This document shows, piece after piece, positions 1 to 8,103 of a stretch of 64,000 nucleotides of DNA (positions within the stretch are counted from its first letter, which is position 1; each line of letters starts with the position of its first letter). The position numbers and the translations under genes are program-made. This stretch comes from Thioalkalivibrio denitrificans (GTDB lineage: Bacteria; Pseudomonadota; Gammaproteobacteria; Ectothiorhodospirales; Ectothiorhodospiraceae): the NCBI RefSeq assembly GCF_002000365.1, contig NZ_MVBK01000001.1, forward strand, positions 21,448 to 85,447, in the 5' to 3' direction. The notes beneath the pieces were generated by a model. It worked only from the letters and a program-made list of their open reading frames with translations, was not told the origin of the DNA and did no database searches.

Positions 1-246
1 GGCCCGAACCCACTAATGTTGAAAAATTAGGGGATGAGCTGTGGATCGGAGTGAAAGGCTAAACAAGCCCGGAAATAGCTGGTTCTCCTCGAAAGCTATT
101 TAGGTAGCGCCTCGTGTATCACTCCTGGGGGTAGAGCACTGTTATGGCTAGGGGGTCATCCCGACTTACCAAACCATTGCAAACTCCGAATACCAGGAAG
201 TGCGAGCACGGGAGACACACGGCGGGTGCTAACATCCGTCGTGGAG

Positions 247-279
<33 letters not shown>

Positions 280-319
280 CAAATCATGGCTCAGTGGGAA
301 ACGATGTGGGAAGGCAGAA

Positions 320-381
<62 letters not shown>

Positions 382-436
382 GAGTCGGCCCGCGCGGAAG
401 ATTTAACGGGGCTTAAGCCATGTACCGAAGCTGCGG

Positions 437-902
437 GAATCAGATGGCAGATTTCAGATATTAGAAATCAGAAGCAACATGGAGGTTTGATATGGATGCG
501 AACGGATTCGAGCGCATGGAGGTTTTTCAGCGGGCATACAAGCTCTCGCTGGAAATACACCGTGCAAGTCTGAAGCTGCCCAAGGTCGAGCAATATTGTT
601 TGGCTGCACAGATGCGTCGGGCGAGCAAGTCGATACCGGCGAATCTGGCGGAAGGATATGCCAAGCGCGCCTCTCAGGCCGAGTTCAACCGTTTCGTTCA
701 AATGGCGATCGGTTCGGCTGACGAGATGCGGGTCTGGCTACGATATTGCGTAGATCTCGGATACATCGGAAAAGACGAGTGGACGAACTGGAAGGCCGAG
801 TACGTCGAAGTGGCGAAAATGCTCACAGGCCTCTCAAAAGCCGCCAGTCTGAAATCTGATGTCTGATCTGAGATCTGATGTCTGAAATCTGTCATCTGAT
901 TC
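437..902 (+). other. 23S rRNA intervening sequence (IVS) in helix 45
   Basis: The conserved 23S sequence breaks off after CCGAAGCTGCGG and resumes at GGTAGAGGAGCG. Between them are 466 bases in place of the short apical loop of helix 45 seen in E. coli. The ends form a 21-bp inverted repeat with one mismatch (437-457 against 882-902), so the insert would fold as a long stem extending the helix. Such IVSs are known to be cut out of the precursor, leaving fragmented but functional 23S rRNA. Further copies of TCTGATGTCTGAAATCTG-like words lie beside the right arm (857-890). The insert encodes a small protein. Confidence 0.93.
492..866 (+). CDS. IVS-encoded four-helix-bundle protein (S23 family)
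   Basis: This 124-residue protein lies entirely inside the 23S rRNA intervening sequence, on the rRNA strand. It is almost entirely helical, and its central motif AAQMRRASKSIPANLAEGY (residues 38-56) is the signature of the four-helix-bundle/S23 family, historically described from rRNA intervening sequences. Length is typical (about 115-130 residues). The biochemical role is not established; a structural or RNA-associated role has been suggested. How it is translated from a region normally processed out of rRNA is not evident. The start follows a modest GGAGG-like sequence at 481-485. Confidence 0.9.
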   Translation: MDANGFERMEVFQRAYKLSLEIHRASLKLPKVEQYCLAAQMRRASKSIPANLAEGYAKRASQAEFNRFVQMAIGSADEMRVWLRYCVDLGYIGKDEWTNWKAEYVEVAKMLTGLSKAASLKSDV

Positions 903-1532
903 GGTAGAGGAGCGTTCCGTACGCCTGTGAAGGTGTGTCGAGAGGCATGCTGGAGGTATCGGAAGTGCGAATGCTGACATAAGTAACGATAATGCGGGTG
1001 AAAAACCCGCACGCCGAAAGCCCAAGGTTTCCTGCGCAACGTTAATCGGCGCAGGGTTAGTCGGCCCCTAAGGTGAGGCAGAAATGCGTAATCGATGGGA
1101 AACAGGCTAATATTCCTGTACCTCGTGATACTGCGACGGGGGGACGGAGAAGGCTAGGTCATCCGGGCGTTGGTTGTCCCGGTTCAAGCGAGTAGGGAGT
1201 GATTCCAGGAAAATCCGGTTTCACAATCCTGAGACGTGACGACGAGTTCCTACGTGGAGCGAAGTGACTGATGCCATGCTTCCAAGAAAATCCTCTAAGC
1301 TTCAGGTATCACGGGACCGTACCCGAAACCGACACAGGTGGGCAGGGTGAGAATCCCAAGGCGCTTGAGAGAACTCGGGTGAAGGAACTAGGCAAAATGG
1401 TACCGTAACTTCGGGAGAAGGTACGCCCTTGGTGGTGATGGGACTTGCTCCCTGAGCTGCTGGGGGTCGCAGAGACCAGGCCGCTGCGACTGTTTATTAA
1501 AAACACAGCACTCTGCAAACTCGAAAGAGGAC

Positions 1533-1567
<35 letters not shown>

Positions 1568-1602
1568 TAATTGATGGGGTTAGTCTTCGGACGAAGCTCT
1601 TG

Positions 1603-1696
<94 letters not shown>

Positions 1697-1958
1697 CGAT
1701 GGCGGCACTGTCTCCACCCGGGACTCAGTGAAATTGAAATCGCTGTGAAGATGCAGTGTACCCGCGGCTAGACGGAAAGACCCCGTGAACCTTTACTACA
1801 GCTTCACACTGAACTTTGAACCTGCTTGTGTAGGATAGGTGGGAGGCTTTGAAGCGGCGACGCCAGTCGTCGTGGAGCCAACCTTGAAATACCACCCTGG
1901 CATGTTTGAAGTTCTAACCTAGTCCCGTTATCCGGGACAGAGACAGTGTGTGGTGGGT

Positions 1959-2000
<42 letters not shown>

Positions 2001-2102
2001 TGCGAAGGTACCCTCAGCGCGGTCGGAAATCGCGCACTGAGTGCAAAGGCAAAAGGGTGCTTGACTGCGAGACAGACAAGTCGAGCAGGTGCGAAAGCAG
2101 GT

Positions 2103-2178
<76 letters not shown>

Positions 2179-2207
2179 ACTGCCCAAGAGTCCATATCGA
2201 CGGCAGT

Positions 2208-2285
<78 letters not shown>

Positions 2286-2447
2286 TGGTACGCGAGCTGG
2301 GTTTAGAACGTCGTGAGACAGTTCGGTCCCTATCTGCCGTGGGCGTCGGAAATTTGAGAGGATCTGCTCCTAGTACGAGAGGACCGGAGTGGACGTACCT
2401 CTGGTGTTCCGGTTGTCACGCCAGTGGCATTGCCGGGTAGCTAAGTA

Positions 2448-2489
<42 letters not shown>

Positions 2490-2733
2490 CTCAAGATGAG
2501 ATTTCCCTGGACCCTCGAGGTCCCTGAAGGGCCGTCGGAGACTACGACGTTGATAGGCTGGGTGTGGAAGCGCAGTAATGTGTGAAGCTAACCAGTACTA
2601 ATTGCCCGTGCGGCTTGACCATACAACCCCAAACAGTTTGGGTGTGTATGTGGCTCCAAAATCGACATGACACTGCGCCTGGATGTTTTTCCGAATTCCG
2701 TGTGACGAGATTGATCGGAACACGGTACAAGTT

Positions 2734-2852
2734 TGCCTGGCGGCAATGGCGAGTGGGAACCACCCGATCCCATCCCGAACTCGGAAGTGAAACCGCTCAG
2801 CGCCGATGATAGTTTGGGGCTTCCCCATGCGAAAGTAGGTCACTGCCAGGCA
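2734..2852 (+). rRNA. 5S ribosomal RNA
   Basis: The sequence begins TGCCTGGCGGC and ends CTGCCAGGCA, forming the closing helix of 5S rRNA. It contains the conserved CCCATCCCGAACTCGGAAGTGAAAC-type core (loop B/C region). It sits about 110 bases after the 23S 3' end, as expected for the last gene of an rrn operon. No tRNA is seen between 23S and 5S. Confidence 0.97.
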
Positions 2853-2860
2853 CTTAACGC

Positions 2861-2898
2861 AAAACCCCGGCTGAGCAATCAGCCGGGGTTTTTTTTTG
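2861..2898 (+). terminator. Rho-independent terminator of the rRNA operon
   Basis: AACCCCGGCTGA and TCAGCCGGGGTT form a 12-bp GC-rich stem with a very short loop, followed by a run of T residues, just after the 5S gene. Confidence 0.93.
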
Positions 2899-2905
2899 GT
2901 TTGAA

Positions 2906-3313
2906 CCACGAAGCGCACGAAGCGCACGAAGGGCACGAAGGGTCTTGGTCAAATGATCAATTGCCTGTGTGAAACCTTGGTAATCGAGCTGGGCTTCAGT
3001 GCCCGGGAGACACTTCCGGCTTGTTCCTCTCGCAAAGCCGCGAAGCGCGCCAAGAACTTCGAAGATTGAGTAGGTTGGGGTGAGGTACGAACCCCAACAT
3101 CATTGGCTGGGATCACTCACCGCATGTTGGGGTTCGTTCCTCACCCCAACCTACATGATGTTGGTTTTCTTGGCGCGCTTCGCGGCTTTGCGAGAGACAT
3201 GTTCGCCGGAGCGAACGAAGCCACCACCCCTTAGGATGGCGCAGGACCTCACGGATCAGGCGAAACCCAACAGCACGAGAGCCTTTTCTTCGTGCCCTTC
3301 GTGCCCTTCGTGG
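2906..3313. repeat. Three nested inverted repeats between 5S rRNA and the transglycosylase gene
   Basis: No gene is seen in this 400-base stretch. It is built from three concentric inverted repeats. The outer arms are tandem CACGAAGSG units (2906-2942) mirrored by CTTCGTGCC units (about 3287-3313). The middle arms are a perfect 29-bp inverted repeat (3028-3056 against 3167-3195) containing AAAGCCGCGAAGCGCGCC. The inner arms are 31 bp with one mismatch (3070-3100 against 3124-3154) containing GGTTGGGGTGAGG. Words of these types are common intergenic repeats in proteobacteria; the nested arrangement suggests successive insertion of palindromic elements, or one folded cruciform-forming unit. Confidence 0.85.
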
Positions 3314-3342
3314 TAAGAAACGCCTTTGCCGGAGAGGGGACT

Positions 3343-3987
3343 TCAGCGGGCCGCGGCGGAAGCATCCGCCAGGCGCTGGTAGTGGTCCATGACGCGGACG
3401 ATGTAGTTCTGGGTTTCGCGGAACGGGGGGACGCCCTCGTGGCGTTGCACGGCACCGGGGCCGGCGTTGTAGGCGGCCAGAGCCAGGGTGACGTCCTGGT
3501 CGAACTGTTGCAGCATGCGATGCAGGTAGCGCACCCCACCGCGAATGTTGTCAACGGCGTCGAAGCTGTCGCGTACACCGAGTTCATCCGCGGTGCCCGG
3601 CATCAGCTGCATCAGGCCGCGAGCGCCTACGCGCGATACGGCGAAACGGTCGAAGCACGACTCGACGGTGATGACCGCCTTGACCAGTTGCGGGTCCACG
3701 CCGTAGTGGTTGGCGAAGTCATGAACGGCGGCCGTGTAGGGCTCGGCGCGCCGGGCGAGCACCGCGGGTGTGATGCCGTTGCAGGAGTGCGAGGCGGTGG
3801 GCCGCCCGTAGGAGCGGATGTAGGCGTAATCGGGCCCCATGACACGGCGATCGGTGAACAGCATCGTGCCGTCCGGTTGCCGGTGGACATGGATCTGGTT
3901 CTGGGCAAGCAGGGGCGGCGCCAGCACGAGCAGCAGCGCCAGCCCCAACGGCAGCCGGGAAATCCCGCTTCTGTGAATCAGGCGCAT
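3343..3987 (-). CDS. Lytic transglycosylase, SLT domain, secreted
   Basis: A 214-residue protein predicted to cleave the glycan strands of peptidoglycan in the periplasm. It has a signal peptide (residues 1-28, ending near LLAQ), a short N-terminal segment resembling DUF4124 (HRQPDGTMLFTDRR), and then an SLT catalytic domain. The family motifs are present: ITVESCFD with the catalytic Glu at about 110, GLMQLMPGTA, and AAYNAGPGAV. It faces the opposite strand from its neighbours and is separated from birA by about 90 bases, so it is a single transcription unit. A housekeeping cell-wall function is likely, and it is distinct from the conjugative transglycosylase at 63.3-63.9 kb. Confidence 0.9.
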   Translation of the reverse strand: MRLIHRSGISRLPLGLALLLVLAPPLLAQNQIHVHRQPDGTMLFTDRRVMGPDYAYIRSYGRPTASHSCNGITPAVLARRAEPYTAAVHDFANHYGVDPQLVKAVITVESCFDRFAVSRVGARGLMQLMPGTADELGVRDSFDAVDNIRGGVRYLHRMLQQFDQDVTLALAAYNAGPGAVQRHEGVPPFRETQNYIVRVMDHYQRLADASAAAR

Positions 3988-4075
3988 TGAGTTCCTCCCC
4001 TGAGCCCCTGATCATAAAGGAAATACGGACAGACCCATAAGTGTGCCCAGCCACCATCCATCCAAACCAGATGCC

Positions 4076-5059
4076 ATGTTGTCGGATACCGCCCTGATGC
4101 AGGATGCGGCGGACCTGCTGGGCTACCTGATCGCCCGGGCCGAGCGCCCCGGTGTGACGACTGCACTGCCGCTGGCGGGGGCGCGCCTGCAGGCCGCCCG
4201 GCAGGTGCTGACCCAGTGGGGAATGATCCTGCCCGAGTCCGCCAGCGACGACCTGCGATGGCCGGCTGCCTGCCTGCCGCCCCTGGAGGTCCGGCGGATC
4301 GAGGCTGGGCTCTCCGCCGCGACGCGCAGGCGGCTTGAGGTTCACGTGCACCCCGTGGTGGATTCCACCAATGCGTGGGTGGCGGCTCTGCCCCACGGCG
4401 ACCGGGTGCCTGCCTGCCTTGCGGAATACCAGACGGCCGGTCGCGGCCGGCGCGGGCGCGGCTGGCACATGCCGCCCGGTAGCGGTATCGCCATGAGCCT
4501 GCGCTGGGATGTCTCTGCCTGGACCGCACTGCCGCCCCATATCACTTTGGCGCTCGGGTTATCCGTGGCCCGGGCGCTGCACGATCTGGGCGTCACCGGC
4601 ATTCGCCTGAAATGGCCCAATGACTTCCAGGTGGACGGCAGGAAGCTGGGCGGGATGCTGGTTGAGAACCGGCAGGGCGGGCAGCGAAAGCGACTGATTG
4701 TCGGGCTTGGCATCAACGTGCGCGTTCCGGGGGATACGCACATCGACCAGCCCTGGACCGATCTGGAAACGCTGTTGCCCGGGGGTTGCCCCGGGCGGGA
4801 GCACCTGGCTGCCGTGATGCTGGATACCCTGGTCCGGGAATTGTCCGGGTTTCCCGGGCGGGATCCTGCGTCGCTGCCCGGAGACTGGGCGCGGTTCGAT
4901 GCATTGGCCTCGGAGCCGGTACGCGCCGAGGCTCCGGGCGGCGCCATCGAGGGCATTGCCCGGGGGATTGACCCCCACGGTCGCCTGCGGGTGGAGACGG
5001 CACAGGGTGTCGTGGCCCTGGATGCCGGCGATGTCCGGGTTCGGAGGCGCCGCGCATGA
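4076..5059 (+). CDS. birA: Biotin--[acetyl-CoA-carboxylase] ligase BirA
   Basis: Activates biotin with ATP and transfers it to the biotin carboxyl carrier protein; in the long bifunctional form it also represses biotin synthesis genes. The catalytic domain carries the biotin-binding loop GRGRRGRGW, the KWPND motif and the KLGGMLVE segment. Before it lies a helical region (about residues 1-80) that fits a degenerate N-terminal winged helix, so regulator function is possible but not clear. I chose the ATG at 4076; a GTG at 4043 is an in-frame alternative. The stop overlaps coaX by four bases (ATGA), so the two are translationally coupled. Confidence 0.92.
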   Translation: MLSDTALMQDAADLLGYLIARAERPGVTTALPLAGARLQAARQVLTQWGMILPESASDDLRWPAACLPPLEVRRIEAGLSAATRRRLEVHVHPVVDSTNAWVAALPHGDRVPACLAEYQTAGRGRRGRGWHMPPGSGIAMSLRWDVSAWTALPPHITLALGLSVARALHDLGVTGIRLKWPNDFQVDGRKLGGMLVENRQGGQRKRLIVGLGINVRVPGDTHIDQPWTDLETLLPGGCPGREHLAAVMLDTLVRELSGFPGRDPASLPGDWARFDALASEPVRAEAPGGAIEGIARGIDPHGRLRVETAQGVVALDAGDVRVRRRRA

Positions 5060-5823
5060 ACGGGAAACTGCTCCTGGATGCCGGCAACAGCCGCCTCAAG
5101 TGGGCATTTGTGGGCGCCGGGCATGAGCCGGTCACCGGGTGTGTGCAGCCCGACGCCCGGGGTTTCGGGGAACTGGTCCGGCAGGTTGCGAATGCGGGCA
5201 CTCCGGATGCGGTGGCGCTGGTCAGTGTGCGCGGCGAGCAGTTTGCGGACCAGGTCTCCGGGTGGTGCGCCGAAGCGGGATGGCCGGAACCGCTTCGCGT
5301 GAGGGCCTCCTCCGGCACCCACGGTGTGCGCCCGGCCTATGCGAACCTGGACAGCCTGGGCGCCGATCGCTACGCGGCCATGGTGGCGGCCCGCCGGCTG
5401 TTCTCGGGGCCCGTCGTCGTCGTGGATTGCGGCACCGCGGTCACCGTCGACGGCGTCGATGAGGCGGGGGCGCACGCGGGCGGCGTGATCATGCCCGGCA
5501 GGGATCTGATGCTCGACGCCCTGTCCACGGGCACGGCCGTGCTTCCCCGCGCGGAGGACCGGGAAGTCGATTTTCCGGCCGTCAACACGGTTGATGCCAT
5601 TGTATCCGGGAGCACGCTCGGTCTGGTGTATGCTGTAGAGGGTATCTGCCGGCGCATGGTTGAATGTCTGGGCGGGCAGGCCGAATGCGTGCTGACCGGG
5701 GGCAATGCGGGCCTTGTCCGCGCGCACGGCACCTTGTCTTACGCGTGGCGCCCCTGGCTCGTGCTCCAGGGGGCGTATTTCATCATGGAGGGTGAGTCAT
5801 GCGATCCCTGGCACTCCTGCTGA
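5056..5823 (+). CDS. coaX: Type III pantothenate kinase CoaX
   Basis: Phosphorylates pantothenate, the first step of coenzyme A synthesis, in the cytoplasm. The family motifs are clear: LLDAGNSRLKWAFV at the N terminus (phosphate-binding loop), GADRYAAMVAAR near residue 97, VVDCGTAVTVD around 120-130 and GGVIMPGRDLM after it. The length of 255 residues is normal. Its ATG overlaps the birA stop, and its 3' end overlaps the SPOR gene by 25 bases, giving a three-gene operon. In E. coli the matching position downstream of birA holds the unrelated type I enzyme coaA, so this is a non-orthologous replacement at a conserved place. Confidence 0.95.
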   Translation: MNGKLLLDAGNSRLKWAFVGAGHEPVTGCVQPDARGFGELVRQVANAGTPDAVALVSVRGEQFADQVSGWCAEAGWPEPLRVRASSGTHGVRPAYANLDSLGADRYAAMVAARRLFSGPVVVVDCGTAVTVDGVDEAGAHAGGVIMPGRDLMLDALSTGTAVLPRAEDREVDFPAVNTVDAIVSGSTLGLVYAVEGICRRMVECLGGQAECVLTGGNAGLVRAHGTLSYAWRPWLVLQGAYFIMEGESCDPWHSC

Positions 5824-6485
5824 TTCTGCTCAACGTCGCCTTCTTCTACTGGCACACCGCCCACCAGGAACCCGCGCCGCACCTAAACGGCTACGCCGAG
5901 GTGCAGCCGCCGTCCGGGGTGGCCCGGCTGGTTCTGCTGGACGAGCGGGAGGCCCCGGAAGCGCTGCCCGAGACGCAGCCGCGCGAAGCGCCGGAACCGG
6001 CCGTGGTCGCCGTGCCGGCGCTGATCTGCGAGACGGTGGGGCCGCTCGCCGAGCGCGAGGCCGCCGAGGCGTTGCAGGCTGCGCTGGAGGAACAGGGTGC
6101 CGCCGCCAGCCTGCGCACCGCATCGAGGGAAGTGCCCTCCACCTACTGGGTCTACCTGCCGCCACGCAGCAGCCGCGAGGCCGCACAGGACCTGGCGCGC
6201 TCGCTCACCGAACTCGGTGTCGAGGATCTTTACGTGATGGGCGAAGGCGATTTTCGCCACGGGCTGTCCCTTGGGCTGTTCTCCGAGCACGAGCGGGCCA
6301 GGCGCCGCGTCCGGGAGTTGGAGGCGCTGGGTTATTCGCCGCAGATCGAGGCCCGGTTCCGGACCCAGACCGTCTATTGGCTGGACCTGGCTGTACCCGC
6401 CGACCGGGTCGATGCGCTGGACGTACCCGAGACACTCGGTCGTATGCAACGGCCTTGCCCGGGAGAGGCCCTCCCACAGGGATGA
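5799..6485 (+). CDS. Membrane-anchored SPOR-domain protein
   Basis: A 228-residue protein with an N-terminal membrane anchor (residues 2-18, LALLLILLNVAFFYW) and an Ala/Glu/Pro-rich linker (about 30-70). A region with the repeat pattern of SPOR domains follows (about 75-200; elements such as STYWVYLPPRSSREAAQ, VMGEGDFRHGLSLGLF and ALGYSPQIEAR). SPOR domains bind denuded glycan strands at division septa, so a cell-envelope role is likely. It begins inside the coaX 3' end after a good ribosome binding site (GGAGGGTGAGTC-ATG). The SPOR assignment is by pattern and composition. Confidence 0.78.
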   Translation: MRSLALLLILLNVAFFYWHTAHQEPAPHLNGYAEVQPPSGVARLVLLDEREAPEALPETQPREAPEPAVVAVPALICETVGPLAEREAAEALQAALEEQGAAASLRTASREVPSTYWVYLPPRSSREAAQDLARSLTELGVEDLYVMGEGDFRHGLSLGLFSEHERARRRVRELEALGYSPQIEARFRTQTVYWLDLAVPADRVDALDVPETLGRMQRPCPGEALPQG

Positions 6486-6636
6486 TTGCCCCTGCCGCCA
6501 ACCTTGAAGTAGACTGCGAAACTACCGGGATGCACGTGAGGCCACTGGTCGAACGCGTCCAAACCCGGTGCCGCCAGGTGGGCATAACCGGCACCCATCC
6601 CGGATGCCGGCCGGTCCGCGAATGTCGGGATATTCG

Positions 6637-6712
6637 GCTGGCGTAGCTCAGTTGGTAGAGCAGCTGATTTGTAATCAGCGGGTCGCAGGTTCGACTCCTG
6701 TCGCCAGCTCCA
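6637..6712 (+). tRNA. tRNA-Thr (anticodon TGT)
   Basis: A full cloverleaf: acceptor GCTGGCG pairs with CGCCAGC, D arm AGCTCAGTTGGTAGAGC, anticodon stem CTGAT/ATCAG with the loop reading TGT, T arm GGTTCGACTCC, and an encoded CCA end. In many gammaproteobacteria this tRNA starts the thrU-tyrU-glyT-thrT-tufB cluster after birA. Here the following tRNAs and tuf are absent and an integrase lies about 290 bases downstream. The 3' half of this gene is therefore the probable attachment site of the integrated element. Confidence 0.97.
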
Positions 6713-6784
6713 CTTTCCGGTGCAAGGGTTTTATTCCCGCCACCGGAGCCGAGCCAGGGACCGATCCGGATGTACCCGGATCGA

Positions 6785-6824
6785 GCGAGGGGGGCGTGGT
6801 GCTACACGCTTCCCTCGCTTTTTT
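6785..6824 (+). terminator. Rho-independent terminator downstream of tRNA-Thr
   Basis: GCGAGGG and CCCTCGC pair, with an inner GCGT/ACGC stem, and are followed by six T residues. It would end transcripts coming through tRNA-Thr before they meet the oppositely oriented integrase gene. It lies on the element side of the tRNA if the attachment site is the tRNA 3' end. Confidence 0.7.
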
Positions 6825-6999
6825 CCTGCCCACCCTGGCCGAACTGCCTCCATCTCACAGAGAGTTGTTGGACTCATCCGACGGCTACGCCCCGTCAGAG
6901 AGATTCGCCCCACTATCTATATCAATTCCGCCGGACATGCAAGGTGTCACCATACCCCATTCTCGGTGATCCGGCACCATCTGCGCTCGATACGTCGCC

Positions 7000-7983
7000 T
7001 TACAAAGCGGTGAGGTTGCCCACGATATGCCGCAGCTGCTCCGTGTCGGTCTCGACATAGCTGAGAGTGGTTCGGATGTCGGTATGCCCCAGGAGCTGCT
7101 GCACGGCCTTCACGTCCGGGTTCCGGCCACGCATGAGCTCGGTGGCCACCGTGTGACGCATCCGGTGGGCAGAGATCGCGATTCCCGTAGCCCCGGAGAG
7201 GCGCCTGAAAAAGCCGTGAACGTGTGCTTCTGTCATCTCGGCCCCTTTGTACCGCTTGTAGAACAGGGTCACGTTGAAAACCTGTCGATCCAATAGTGCT
7301 GCCTGGGCCGTGATACCCGATGTCCGCATCGTGCGGTTCATGAGAAGGCGGAGATCGTCCCGGAGCAGGGTCGATAGGGGGATGGTCCATTCCCGTCGCG
7401 TCTTGCTTCCCTCTGCCGTGAGAAGGATCTCGTTGCGCGCAAAATCGATGTCACGCCAACGTAGGGAGACGAGTTGACGGAGTCGCATCCCGGAGTAATA
7501 GAAGGTTCTCAGCACGATCCGCCAAAACCAGCGGGGATACAGAGAACCAGTATCCGTTCCGCCGTCGTCCCCATAATCGTCGTTCAGTAGCGCCAGAATT
7601 GTGCGCAGGTTCTTTTCAGGGACAGTGCGCTTGCGCCGCTGGGCCGTCGGGGCGGATTTCACATAGATGAGCGGATTGGTCTCGATCCATCCCCAGAGAA
7701 TCGCATAGTTCAGGAGGGCCCTGAGATGGGTGCGATAGTTGTTCCAGGTGGCCGGCGAGGCTCTCTCAAGGACCATCCGGCGCCATTCGGTCAGGAGGTC
7801 GAACGTGATCTCACCGAGAGGCAGGGTGTCCGCACCCTTGCCGCAGTCTTTGATCAGGCAGGCGATAACCTTTCGGTAGGTCCTGAGCGTTGCTGGGCGC
7901 AGGATGTTGTCCTTGAGGTAGCGCTCCAGCAAATCGGTGATGGTTGACGGGCTGATCTCGGCCCGAGCCAGAAGTTCTGCCAT
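7000..7983 (-). CDS. int: Tyrosine recombinase / integrase of the ICE
   Basis: A 327-residue phage-type integrase, predicted to join the element to the tRNA-Thr attachment site. It has an N-terminal SAM-like DNA-binding region (about 10-105) and a catalytic domain with the box-I Arg in YYSGMRLRQLVSLRW, the HRMRH motif with the second Arg, LGHTDIRTTLSY with its His, and the nucleophilic Tyr in that segment. It is the gene nearest the tRNA, pointing towards it, with the relaxase gene about 120 bases upstream on the same strand; this int-traI arrangement is typical of genomic-island type ICEs. Confidence 0.93.
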   Translation of the reverse strand: MAELLARAEISPSTITDLLERYLKDNILRPATLRTYRKVIACLIKDCGKGADTLPLGEITFDLLTEWRRMVLERASPATWNNYRTHLRALLNYAILWGWIETNPLIYVKSAPTAQRRKRTVPEKNLRTILALLNDDYGDDGGTDTGSLYPRWFWRIVLRTFYYSGMRLRQLVSLRWRDIDFARNEILLTAEGSKTRREWTIPLSTLLRDDLRLLMNRTMRTSGITAQAALLDRQVFNVTLFYKRYKGAEMTEAHVHGFFRRLSGATGIAISAHRMRHTVATELMRGRNPDVKAVQQLLGHTDIRTTLSYVETDTEQLRHIVGNLTAL

Positions 7984-8103
7984 GGGGATGCTCCCTTTCC
8001 CGTTGTCTGACGCACAAACGTCGGAATTATACGGGAAGTGGAAAGTTTGATCCCTGGCAAATCGGAGTATAGCCCGGAACGGAGTGGTTACGCGCGAGGG
8101 GCG

